Shown in pieces: positions 21,501 through 29,591 of a DNA stretch of 64,000 nt. The notes beneath the pieces were generated by a model. The model did no database searches, was not told the DNA's origin, and was given only the letters and a program-made list of their open reading frames with translations. How positions within the stretch are numbered: the stretch's first letter is position 1; each line of letters opens with the position of its first letter. Source of the DNA: Leishmania infantum JPCM5 (taxonomy: Eukaryota; Euglenozoa; Kinetoplastea; Trypanosomatida; Trypanosomatidae); assembly GCF_000002875.2 (NCBI RefSeq), contig NC_009420.2:370001-434000 (forward strand), given 5' to 3'. The translations under genes and the position numbers were made by a program.

Positions 21501-22406
21501 CTAGAGATGGTGCGCACGGCGCGCGCTGTGTTCGAGAAGCTGCAGGGCGTGATTCTTCCGGTGTCCATGATGGAGCAGGTGGACATCGAGACGCTCATTG
21601 TGCGCAGCAAGCCGGTAAAAGATCGCGAGGAGCTGCTGGACCGGTGCTTCCGCTGCAACCAGCTTCTTGCGCAGCTGCCGATGGCTGGAGATCGCTGCCC
21701 CAACTGCTTCCACCAGTGCGTCCGCTCCTTCGTTAACTTTGAATGCCTGCCGCTGGTCGAGTTCATTCTCGCCGACGACCTCGCCGACGAGGAGGCGGAG
21801 CGGATCATCGTCTCCGGCATTGGTCGGCGGAAGTCGGCGGACGATGAGCACAACAATGGCCAGAGCGACGCGTCGGATGCCAAGGCGTTGCTCAAGGCGA
21901 AGGAGTGGCAGTCCGACAGCGGCGCAAACGTCATCAGCTTCGACGATGGCAACATCGACTACGAAATTGATCAGCAGCTCGTCGCGATGGGCCGCTCCAA
22001 GGCGGCGGCGAATAAGGGCAATGACCCCTTCTTTACGCAGTTGCAGTACGTGCTGCGGCCCGGCCGCCCCACCGCGGCCTACCAGCCGTTTGTCGCGTCG
22101 GCGGATATCCTGAAGGGATTCCGCCGCGACGAGGTGTTCATTGTGCGACCGAGATACGGCACGCTGCCCGTGCCCAACCGCTACTACCGCCTGATGCGCT
22201 CCGACGTGAACGTGTGCTTGTGCAGCGGCTGCCAGCACTTCTTCATTGCAGAAGATTACGAGGCGGAGTGCACGAAAGGCAGCGGCTGTCCACTCTGCCG
22301 CTACCGTCCCGGGAAGCAAGTGAGCCGCTCGATGAAACAGATTCTGTTCGACATGGATGCCGCCGCTGCGGTGACGACGACTTCAAGCACGCCGGTCACT
22401 CTGTGA
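18516..22406 (+). CDS. IFT122: intraflagellar transport protein IFT122 (IFT-A complex)
   Basis: Subunit of the IFT-A train that drives retrograde transport and membrane-protein entry in the flagellum. The product is 1296 aa, near the size of animal IFT122. The N-terminus is a WD40 propeller (INSLCYSPSGDYVVASCG, HQNTIYCVDYASDGKCFASG, DRTVIVW), followed by a second propeller to about residue 570. From about 650 to 1040 it is an alpha-solenoid of TPR-like helices (FIEAASLYESCGDYAKAIGM, FDEALEAFRAAKWPKEAMRL). Two zinc-ribbon-like pairs lie at the C-terminus: CFRCNQLL with CPNCFHQC at about 1040-1070, followed by LPLVEFIL, and CSGC with CPLCRYR at about 1235-1260. This ending is diagnostic for IFT122 among WD40-TPR IFT proteins. 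The start is the only in-frame ATG upstream of the propeller. Regulation is probably post-transcriptional. Confidence 0.96.
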   Translation: MRTSVRWSETADAVNGIRPPINSLCYSPSGDYVVASCGVRVLVYAASTGTLLHSLKGHQNTIYCVDYASDGKCFASGGADRTVIVWSNKGEGIVKYQHKESIQALAHNPSSSHLASVSSTDWGIWSPDQSKVSKYSLPSKGLCAAWTPSGKTLAIGLLNGIIMLIDKTSDETVLIRRPAPVWTLAFTPLRDKGIDVLAVGSWDQRLSFYNLSGTPVGRERELDFDPCSLSYFNDGEYMLLSGSDHKVTLFTSDGNRLIQVAGADDWIWSARQRPRHKQLCYGTNDGTVSCIDIAITTVHAIHDDQYVYRKDMTNLVVHQLLLDRKMVIPCNEYVHKIATFLDRLAVQLQERVIVFEFFYDEERNMRYQDIAQVRRRLECSLLCVTTNAIVVCNDRRITMYDFQGNKRREWSMESAVQFMKVAGGMEGREILLVGLTGGQVMKVFVDNPFPTLLHKGSAPVKSADFSSSRSRLAVIDSCNTLQVLRLGEKNELLFSEDNVTAAAFNVDLEDSIAFTTGDNTLHIKTGSLPAYQQAVRGLVVGFKANRVFNLHYSNVMVVDVPHAHALYKYVEMRDLDRAYDVACLGVAEADWKMLGLHAMSQLRLDIARKAFTHIQDVKLVELLKSLELRRRQSRVEDGVPPTARNGSAASATVVATTDKGGAGPGGESTAARAAAKDSVLYGSILAFQGKYHDAARQFMKAGCELKAVEMYCDLKMWDNAKKICTNEKVLKDLIRQQARWAEDSQNFIEAASLYESCGDYAKAIGMMGQAGQVEKLMKMCRSLPKSEVTLITECANFFRKHNAIPFAIEAYEKVQDHQALIGIYVARGDWRNAFTILEKAPTLAREVYVPWASWLADNDKFDEALEAFRAAKWPKEAMRLMETLATNSVTCRKFRDAAFYYIHLAEEYGRFEDGEKPTDVEKAARIRRSKECVRRADIYYAFSSVYAHTTQPLPYNELSLFRAAKYLFGMCAECAIPMNVGKGAILYTLSRIANRLEMVRTARAVFEKLQGVILPVSMMEQVDIETLIVRSKPVKDREELLDRCFRCNQLLAQLPMAGDRCPNCFHQCVRSFVNFECLPLVEFILADDLADEEAERIIVSGIGRRKSADDEHNNGQSDASDAKALLKAKEWQSDSGANVISFDDGNIDYEIDQQLVAMGRSKAAANKGNDPFFTQLQYVLRPGRPTAAYQPFVASADILKGFRRDEVFIVRPRYGTLPVPNRYYRLMRSDVNVCLCSGCQHFFIAEDYEAECTKGSGCPLCRYRPGKQVSRSMKQILFDMDAAAAVTTTSSTPVTL

Positions 22407-23629
22407 CATGAACTACGATCACCGAACGCGGGCAGGTTATGGGTAGTGGGTGCTATCTACGTTTTCTACTGGCGAGGTACTTTCACAGTGGTTACGCGGT
22501 TTTTTATTCTTTCCTCACACCTCTCTCCCTAACCCGCCGCCGCCGCCGCCGTGTTTGGTTGGGAGTGTTGTGTGTTCGTGGTGTGTTGGGACAGCTCTTT
22601 GCTTGCTCGTTTGCTCCCCGTACTCCCCCTCCTCCGCTCCTTTTCATAGAAGGTGGTGGCAGGCGTGTGTGCGTGTGTGCGCGTGTGTGAGGGGTGGGGC
22701 GAGGGGTCGAAGGCGCCTTCCTCAAGATGTATGTCTAGCACCTTTTTGTATAGACCAGTTATGCGGCTCTCACGCGTTTTCTCGTCCTCGGTGCCTGGAC
22801 AAGCCACACGCACCCTTCTCTTTCTCTTTCCCTGTGTGTGTATTTGCCGGTGCTGGTGCGCCCGGATGCGTGTGGGTGATCGCGGCATCCTGCACAAGAG
22901 TGCGTATAACAGAGGCGGCGAAACCCGCTGGAAGACGAAACCGTAGCACAAGAATGCGGTCGCGATGCACGGGCGGCAAGCGTGATCGAAGCCGCTGCCG
23001 CAAAGGTGACTCTCGCGACGGGGGGTGGAGGCGGGGGTACACCGCAGGGCTGAGATGACAGGCTGCTTCGCACGACTCTCTTTCCATCGGGTTCGACCCT
23101 ATGGATGCCATGGCATGCCCTCTGGCGTACTCACTTGTTTCTCTGTGGCCGAGCGGACGTGGATCTGAAGAGGCCTTAGAGTTGCTGGCACAACCACAAG
23201 TTCGGATAACTATCCATCCCTTCCAGTCTCCTCTTTTCCCATAGTGTATAAAGTGCAGCTGCCTCATGCATCACCTCGTCGAACGCCTTCTCGTCTCGTC
23301 CTCTCACTCAATGCTTCGTTTTTTTTTCTTGCTGTCGTTTACCTTTTTATTTTTGGCTGTGCAGCGATTCCAAGCAGTACACTCCCCCTCCTCCTCCACC
23401 CCTCCGCACTCCTCATTGACGTTTTCTTGCCCCTCCGTACCGCCGTCAGAGGCGTCGAGGGCTGGAGGTGGCGGCGCACAGATACGGGAGCGTGTATCTC
23501 TTCTAAGAGCCCCCTGTCGGGCACCTCCAACCGACGCCATCAGGTTGAACCGTTTAGCTGGAATATATACTTACATATATACATGTGGAAGAAGGAAAAG
23601 GCAGCGCCGTGGCACAGTGGAGCTTTGTG
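22407..23629 (+). other. 1.2 kb spacer before the 1645-aa gene
   Basis: No supportable gene. 22500-22870 is pyrimidine- and GT-rich. 22900-23190 is GC-balanced with GCATGGCATGC-like motifs near 23110, possibly a fragment of degenerate retroposon. 23310-23364 is a long T-rich tract ending in GTGCAG. Confidence 0.6.
23310..23364 (+). promoter_or_regulatory. probable trans-splice acceptor
   Basis: A long T-rich tract ends in GTGCAG with AG at 23363-23364, about 265 nt upstream of the first in-frame ATG at 23630. Other AGs further down could also serve. Confidence 0.45.
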
Positions 23630-26600
23630 ATGATGGTCCGAAGAAGACATGTGGCGCAGCCGCGCCGCGGCTGGCTGGGCATTCTTCTTATTTTCTCCAT
23701 CCTACTCGTGTCAGCGGAGGGGGTACGCTTGGAGACGGGAACCTTCTTAATGGACGAAGATGTCGAGTGGCCGTGGCTGCCGCAGCTCGACTTACCACTG
23801 CCACCTGACTTCATGTCTGGGCAGCGCATCCTCAGCACGCCTGAGCAATGGATGGTGCTCGCTCACGTGGGAGCTCCGTTCCGCGTTGTCACGGACACCA
23901 AAATGGATCTTATGCGCCTCTTGGAGGTCGTTAAGTTCATGCTCCCCGCCGACGCTGGCGTCTGCCCGCGCTACAGTACAACGCGCCGCATCGTGCACTA
24001 CTGGTTTCACCCAGAGCAGTTGAGCCTGCTCTTTGGTGAGGAGCGCTGGTCCGCCCTGCAGCGGTTACAGCGACCAGCCGCCTGGTCTCTGGTGCTCAAG
24101 GACGATGCAGGCCCTGCTGTCCGGGCAGCAGAGCGTTTCATTGCCAAGCTGCAGGCTCTGGACCCACCGGGGCAGATCACTCTCATTTCCCGCCGCCAGA
24201 GCTCGAGTTTGAGGACGACGCGTGTCTCACTTGCCGACTTCAAGGTGCTGAGCCGCCTCACTCGCATGACCAACACTATCGAGTATCGGCTAACGCACCT
24301 GACGGTGGATGCCGAGGCGCCGCTGCACCGCATGCAAATACAGCGTCTGCTGCGTGCAAAACTGCGGTATCACGAGCATATCAAGGCCTTTGACGAGGCC
24401 GTCGCGGAGGCTCAGCGCGATCTGCACGTGAGTCTGCAAGAACTACTGAAAAGCGAGCAGGCGGCGTATGCAGATCACGTGCACTTCAAGCGGAGCTACC
24501 AGCGCTTTCTTGTGGAGCGCCAATCGCGCCTCCGAGCAGAGAAAGGGGTGAAGGATGCCGCCGACGGATCCGATGGGGAGTCGTCTATGGGTCGCGACGC
24601 CGGATCGCGCCGGACTGCAGCAACGAGCATTCATCGTGCCGCGGGTACTTCCCTCCCATCACCGCTTGATGGCAGCCGAGATGTGTCGTGCAGGAAGGTG
24701 CTCGCTGCCTGGAGCACGCTCCGCGCAGCCGGCGTCTGTCACGAAGCGGAAATACGTGTGGCGCAGCTGCGTCGTCTCCATTCTCGGCATCGGTGCAAGG
24801 AGCCTCTGCCGGAGCTGCTGGTGGCCTCCTCTACTGTCCGCGGAGAGGCGGGCCTGAGCCCGGCGGCCGCGCACGTATGGCGTGACGGTGTTGCAGAAAT
24901 GAAGGCGCAGCGGCGCAAGTCAGGTGCGTCACCGACGCCTGCGCAGGTGTTCGCCATCCTCTACGGTGTCTGGGAGGAAGCGAAGGCGGCCACACAAGCG
25001 GCTGGTCACGCCCGAGAAGCGACATCTGCAGCCGGCGTGGTGACAACTGCGGTGGCGGTGAATGAGGCCTTCAATGCGTCCGCCTTCGCCGCATTTGTGG
25101 AGCACCTAGTGCAAAGCGGCGACGCGCTCAGCGCCGCGCCCAACAGCCGCCTGCCACGATGGATACGCGCGGAGCTCCACTACACGTTGGCCCTTTTACA
25201 GCTCATAAGGCCGAAAACCCGGCCTTCGGAGAAGCATCCTGCCACGGTGTCCTCGAGTGTGCGCGCTGTGGTGCACTTGCACGAGTCGTTGAGTGCCGGG
25301 TCCCACCACGCTGCCGGCGCCTTGGCGACGCTCCGGGAACACGGTATATTTGCCAGGCAGCAGAGTAAGGCGGCCATGATGCTGCTGCTACAATCAATGG
25401 AACAAGCACCGACGCACCTGTGGCGCGAGCTGCTTCTGCGCCGCTCTCCTTGTCGTTCTCACGAAGCAGCGAGGGCAGCATCAGCGAGAGCTGACCCGTC
25501 GCGACTCCTCCGCTTCGAGCAGTTCTACGCCGTGGACCACACCTTCAGCGAGGTGGATGACCCTTTCATGACCCGCCAGAGCATCGCGACACTCATCGCC
25601 GTGACAAGCGAGAACATCCACACCGGCGACGAGGAGCCGGAGATGGAGGACGTCTACCGCGAGGCGGAGGTCGGACGCGGCGACGACGAATACGAGGGGC
25701 GTTTGACGGCGCGGCTAAATCGACGCCTTCTGAAGGCGAGCATGCTGTTCTCCGGATTCAAGGGGGTGCAGCGAGACGCGCGAGAGGCACAGTGCGAGCT
25801 CCTCGTCATCCTGCGTCGTCTCGGCTACGTCTGCGATCTTGATCTTCGTCGCTTCTATACTAGTGGCGTGCCGTCACATGTGCCCGATTCGCCGCCTGCT
25901 TCCTCGGCGGCGCCAATGACCATCATCGGCGTTCCTCTGCCGGACTCCTGTGCCGAACATGAGACTGAGCTGGTCGACGTCATGAGCAACAGCCGGCACA
26001 CGCTTTTGAGTTGCCCGAACGGAGTTCCTTTTCCACCACGGCGATCTCGGCGTCAGCTCGACGTGCCCAACTCGGAAGCTCTGTTTGAGTTGCTCCTGCA
26101 GACGCTGCTGGCCCTCAGTTACGTGCAACTCATCCACAGACATCGGTACGATATGAGCCACCTGTACGCCTCTCTCGCCCTCGAGATGTCCCTGCGCGTG
26201 CCACGTGCGACAGTGGAACGCTGTGCTCAAGCAGCAAACATGAGTGCCTTCGTTGAGGCGCACCACCACCCGGGCGACAGCAACGGATCGTGGGCCCGCT
26301 CGTTTCTGGAGGCGGTGAACCGCGTCGCAGACAGCGACAGCGAAGTTGCGTGGGCTGCCGAGGTACTGCTGGATCAGCTGCAGAGCATCAAAAATGCGCC
26401 GTCGCAGGCGCGCGGCGACGGCGCAGCATTGGGGCACAGAGTTCAGCGGGTGCTTCGTCGCTTTGCGAGCGTGGCGGACTCTCCGTTCGTCTCGACCGAA
26501 TCCCTGCTCCTCATAGGGACGAGCCGATGGGCGGCGAGGGGCCCATTGTCCGGTGCGGCGGCAGAGGTGGCGGCGTTCGAGAAGGACTTGGCCGAATGGA

Positions 26601-28567
26601 CAATGGAACCATTCAGTCTGTTTCATCGACTCCTGCAGAAGCGTCCGAGGAGCTCCAGTGCGGCGGCGACGCAACAGACACCGCACCCATCTCACAGTGG
26701 CGCAGCGCCGGGGTCTTCAATGGGCGTGAGTCTAAGCACCACGGTCATGGATGTCCACGCCCTCTTTCTGGTCTGCTTGGCAGCGATGAAGCGATGGAGG
26801 AGCGACTTCCCTCTTGTACACACGCTGGACGCGACGACCTACTCGGCTCGACGCACCGATCCGTTTGTGCTAAGCTCCTTTCTCCTGCGAGCGCGCGACA
26901 CCGCCACCGGCGCACCCCTCATTTCCATCGAGAAGCTGCGCGACGTCGCGTATGCCGCCTCCCCGCACTTTCTGGGGGAAAGTCCGCAATTGCTGCCGCT
27001 CGTTGACGACACGGTCGACTCGTATGCGGCGCGGCTGCTGCGCTTCGCTGCCCGGCACATTCACGCCCTAGAGCCGTGCGTCGAACTGCTCCGAAGCGGT
27101 GGCTACGGCGTTCGTCGCACCGACGCCGGCGGGGCCGCCTCAGCTGGGATGAGGATGAGTGGCCACTGGGGCAGCTCTCTTGATGATGGCCCACCGCGAA
27201 AGTCGCGCCTGCAAACCTTGCGTAAAGTAAAACAGCACACGATGGAGAACGCGGATCTGCAGCCGCTGCTCTACGCCGCGGACGTGCACGATTACATGAA
27301 CAAGTCGCGCTGGACAAGCGTTGCGACGGTGCTGAGCGCCGTGTACAAAACTGTTCTATACCCCTTCACGACGACTGCGGCAGAGGCGCTGATTGCGGAC
27401 ATGGAGGCGCAAATGCAGCTCGTGACACCAGAGGAGCACGGCGCTGAGCTCAGCAGCCGACGTAAAGCGGGCACGGAAGAGTCGCCATCGCAGGAGACGG
27501 CGAAGGGGACCGCAAGGTCGGCAGGGACGGGGGTCTCCGCGTTCGTGGACGCCTTCGCGAAGGACGCCGCGCTGCGCGAGTTCTTCATTGCCGGGCAGCT
27601 GCTCACCGTCGCGTTGGAGTCTGGCATGCCGGAGGGATTCTCGCTTGTTCTCCTTGAAGCCGCGGACCGCGGCAACCGATATCTCCGCCCCATCGCAGAG
27701 CACTTGGCGGAGTCTGTGTTTGGCCGCATGGCGCCGAGCGTGTGGACGGAGCACCATCTCACCGCGCAGTGGCAGCGGGAGGAGGAGGAGCTTGTGGGTG
27801 AGGGCCCACTCTTTGTGCTGGACACGCGCACACCCTTTCGCTACGCGTCTGTCGAAGCTCGCCAGGAGCTCTTTGCGCGTGTGAGTCGGTGGAATGCAGC
27901 GAAGGCGCAGCAGGGCGACATTGGCGAAGTCTATGGGGCGAGAGAGCGTCAGAGGACTCGAGTGTCGCAGGCGCTCGACCAGTTGCTGTGGTGCGCCGGT
28001 TTCCTCACGCGGCGTGTCTACAGAGACACCCATCGCGTGTACCCGTATGCCTACGAGGGGTCTGTTTTTCCCGCATCTGATCTGGAGTGCGTCGCGGACA
28101 TGAATCGTCTGTTAAGGTCTCAGAGACCTGCCGCCGAAACGGCGGCATCGGTGGTGACGGAAAGGGAGCCGGCGTGGACTTTGGCCGAGTGGCGACACGC
28201 ACAGAAAAACGGCACGGCTCTTCTCCGCGACTTGAGCGAGCGGTTGGGCTACGTCTACGACACTGTCGAGGGGGCGCCGGCGCGCCGTTTTCCGCTTTCC
28301 GCGGCAGACTTCAGCCGAAATGTGACGGTGGAGGAGCACGCTCTGCTCTTGGCAGAGCGGAACCAGGACTACCCCTCTCGCTTTGCGCGTGTGTCGACGC
28401 AGTTGGTGGAGCCGTGGAACCGCCTGTCGAAGGACTACAGCGAGCAAGTCGTGGCGTACGGGGAAGGCTTCTACTACAACCAGCGCTTGCACCGCATCAG
28501 CGGGTACCGCTGGGGTGCTATCCTGCACATATGGTGGCTGCGTGTGCGCAACATGTGGCCATGGTAG
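23630..28567 (+). CDS. large secretory-pathway protein with Sel1/TPR-like segments
   Basis: The open frame reaches back to GTG 23585, but the first in-frame ATGs are 23630 and 23633, giving about 1645 aa. Residues 1-32 look like a signal peptide: a basic start (VRRRHVAQPRRG), then GILLIFSILLV and a SAEG cleavage-like site. The rest is hydrophilic and strongly helical. Near residues 545-595 the series AVVHLHESLSAGSHHAAGAL, LREHG, then KAAMMLLLQSM has the Sel1-like repeat pattern. A weaker match lies near 840 (YASLALEMSL). The C-terminus is aromatic (HIWWLRVRNMWPW), without KDEL and without a strong membrane span. A Sel1-rich lumenal protein suggests an HRD3/SEL1L-like role in ER quality control, but this is inference from one convincing repeat. 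The next gene also enters the secretory pathway. Confidence 0.85.
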   Translation: MMVRRRHVAQPRRGWLGILLIFSILLVSAEGVRLETGTFLMDEDVEWPWLPQLDLPLPPDFMSGQRILSTPEQWMVLAHVGAPFRVVTDTKMDLMRLLEVVKFMLPADAGVCPRYSTTRRIVHYWFHPEQLSLLFGEERWSALQRLQRPAAWSLVLKDDAGPAVRAAERFIAKLQALDPPGQITLISRRQSSSLRTTRVSLADFKVLSRLTRMTNTIEYRLTHLTVDAEAPLHRMQIQRLLRAKLRYHEHIKAFDEAVAEAQRDLHVSLQELLKSEQAAYADHVHFKRSYQRFLVERQSRLRAEKGVKDAADGSDGESSMGRDAGSRRTAATSIHRAAGTSLPSPLDGSRDVSCRKVLAAWSTLRAAGVCHEAEIRVAQLRRLHSRHRCKEPLPELLVASSTVRGEAGLSPAAAHVWRDGVAEMKAQRRKSGASPTPAQVFAILYGVWEEAKAATQAAGHAREATSAAGVVTTAVAVNEAFNASAFAAFVEHLVQSGDALSAAPNSRLPRWIRAELHYTLALLQLIRPKTRPSEKHPATVSSSVRAVVHLHESLSAGSHHAAGALATLREHGIFARQQSKAAMMLLLQSMEQAPTHLWRELLLRRSPCRSHEAARAASARADPSRLLRFEQFYAVDHTFSEVDDPFMTRQSIATLIAVTSENIHTGDEEPEMEDVYREAEVGRGDDEYEGRLTARLNRRLLKASMLFSGFKGVQRDAREAQCELLVILRRLGYVCDLDLRRFYTSGVPSHVPDSPPASSAAPMTIIGVPLPDSCAEHETELVDVMSNSRHTLLSCPNGVPFPPRRSRRQLDVPNSEALFELLLQTLLALSYVQLIHRHRYDMSHLYASLALEMSLRVPRATVERCAQAANMSAFVEAHHHPGDSNGSWARSFLEAVNRVADSDSEVAWAAEVLLDQLQSIKNAPSQARGDGAALGHRVQRVLRRFASVADSPFVSTESLLLIGTSRWAARGPLSGAAAEVAAFEKDLAEWTMEPFSLFHRLLQKRPRSSSAAATQQTPHPSHSGAAPGSSMGVSLSTTVMDVHALFLVCLAAMKRWRSDFPLVHTLDATTYSARRTDPFVLSSFLLRARDTATGAPLISIEKLRDVAYAASPHFLGESPQLLPLVDDTVDSYAARLLRFAARHIHALEPCVELLRSGGYGVRRTDAGGAASAGMRMSGHWGSSLDDGPPRKSRLQTLRKVKQHTMENADLQPLLYAADVHDYMNKSRWTSVATVLSAVYKTVLYPFTTTAAEALIADMEAQMQLVTPEEHGAELSSRRKAGTEESPSQETAKGTARSAGTGVSAFVDAFAKDAALREFFIAGQLLTVALESGMPEGFSLVLLEAADRGNRYLRPIAEHLAESVFGRMAPSVWTEHHLTAQWQREEEELVGEGPLFVLDTRTPFRYASVEARQELFARVSRWNAAKAQQGDIGEVYGARERQRTRVSQALDQLLWCAGFLTRRVYRDTHRVYPYAYEGSVFPASDLECVADMNRLLRSQRPAAETAASVVTEREPAWTLAEWRHAQKNGTALLRDLSERLGYVYDTVEGAPARRFPLSAADFSRNVTVEEHALLLAERNQDYPSRFARVSTQLVEPWNRLSKDYSEQVVAYGEGFYYNQRLHRISGYRWGAILHIWWLRVRNMWPW

Positions 28568-29584
28568 TCGAATTCGCCGAGAGTGGCGAGGATACGGAGG
28601 AGAGAATGTGGTGCGCATCCCGGCTAGGACTGAGTGGCAGTGATGTCTTGCTCTGCTCACGAAGGCTATCAACACAACGACAAGCAAAACAACGCCATCA
28701 GATACTGGATTTTTTGCCCCTATCGGTCTCTTACAGAGAAGCACACCATGGTGTGAGGTACGTGTTCGCCAGCTCACCGTTCGCTCGGCCTGACTCGAAC
28801 ACGGATATCCCCCATGGACACAGCCACGCGCGCTTGCCTACCGTGTGGGGACAATGGCGAGAGAAACAAGGGGACAGTCGTGCACAACATGTCGATCCTC
28901 TCCCCCCTCCCCCACCTTTGCAACAATGTTACTTCAACCTCTCTCACCGTCACGCCTGTGTGTGCGTGTGTGTGTCTGGTTTCGGACGGGTGTGCCCAAG
29001 TTGTTGTTGTTGTGCTTCGCCCATGCGTTTCTCATGTCAGTGTCCTGCTGACACTCACATGTCGTGCAGACCAGCGCTGCTACCGCCTATGGCGACCGAG
29101 ACATCCCACAGCTACGCAGCAAAGCGAAAACGCTACAGTGCCACCCATCGGCTTCACTTGATCGATGTCGAATGCGCTGCATCTTTGGCTGCCCTCCGTC
29201 CCACATGAGCGTCAAGGCTTTCCCGCCACTCTCTCGCTCCCTTCTTGCGCCCTTTCCTCCGTCCGCGTTGCCGCTCGCCTCCATCTACGTGCTGACGCCC
29301 CCGCCACCATCACCACCACCACCACTTCTGCCTTTCTTGCCTTCACTGGCTTAGCTTCTTTGCACATGGCGTTCCGAGAGGACGCAGCTACAAGCAAGCG
29401 CACCGCTATCACTCAGACCTACTCACACACAAGCGGGTGCCCTTGAGCGCGCAGGTGTTCCTCTGCCTAGTGCCACTGAACTCCTCTCTCCCCGCCGTCA
29501 GAACGGTATCGAAGGTGCATGTGCAAGGTGAGGAAGATCCGGGCTCCCTAGGCATGAGTTAATGGTCCACGCGCCTTACAAGCA
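28568..29584 (+). other. 1 kb spacer with uORFs near its end
   Basis: UTR-like sequence without a credible gene. A pyrimidine stretch with AG at 29500-29501 is a candidate acceptor. Two short upstream ORFs lie between it and the next start codon and are listed separately. Confidence 0.65.
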
Positions 29585-29591
29585 ATGTTGA
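29554..29591 (+). promoter_or_regulatory. two coupled upstream ORFs ahead of the 552-aa gene
   Basis: ATGAGTTAA (29554-29562) is a two-codon ORF whose stop overlaps the next ATG at 29562 in the sequence TAATG. That second ORF has nine sense codons and ends with TGA at 29591, overlapping the main ATG at 29585. If splicing uses AG 29500-29501, ribosomes meet both before the main start. If it uses AG 29581-29582, they are excluded. Confidence 0.45.

Noticed and set aside
23078..23110. tRNA-like B-box (GGGTTCGACCCT)
   Set aside because: No A-box, acceptor stem or anticodon arm can be drawn around it.
28087..29208. 373-codon plus-strand frame overlapping the end of the 1645-aa gene
   Set aside because: Out of frame with a well-supported gene for 480 bases, then continues into UTR-like sequence; no domain.
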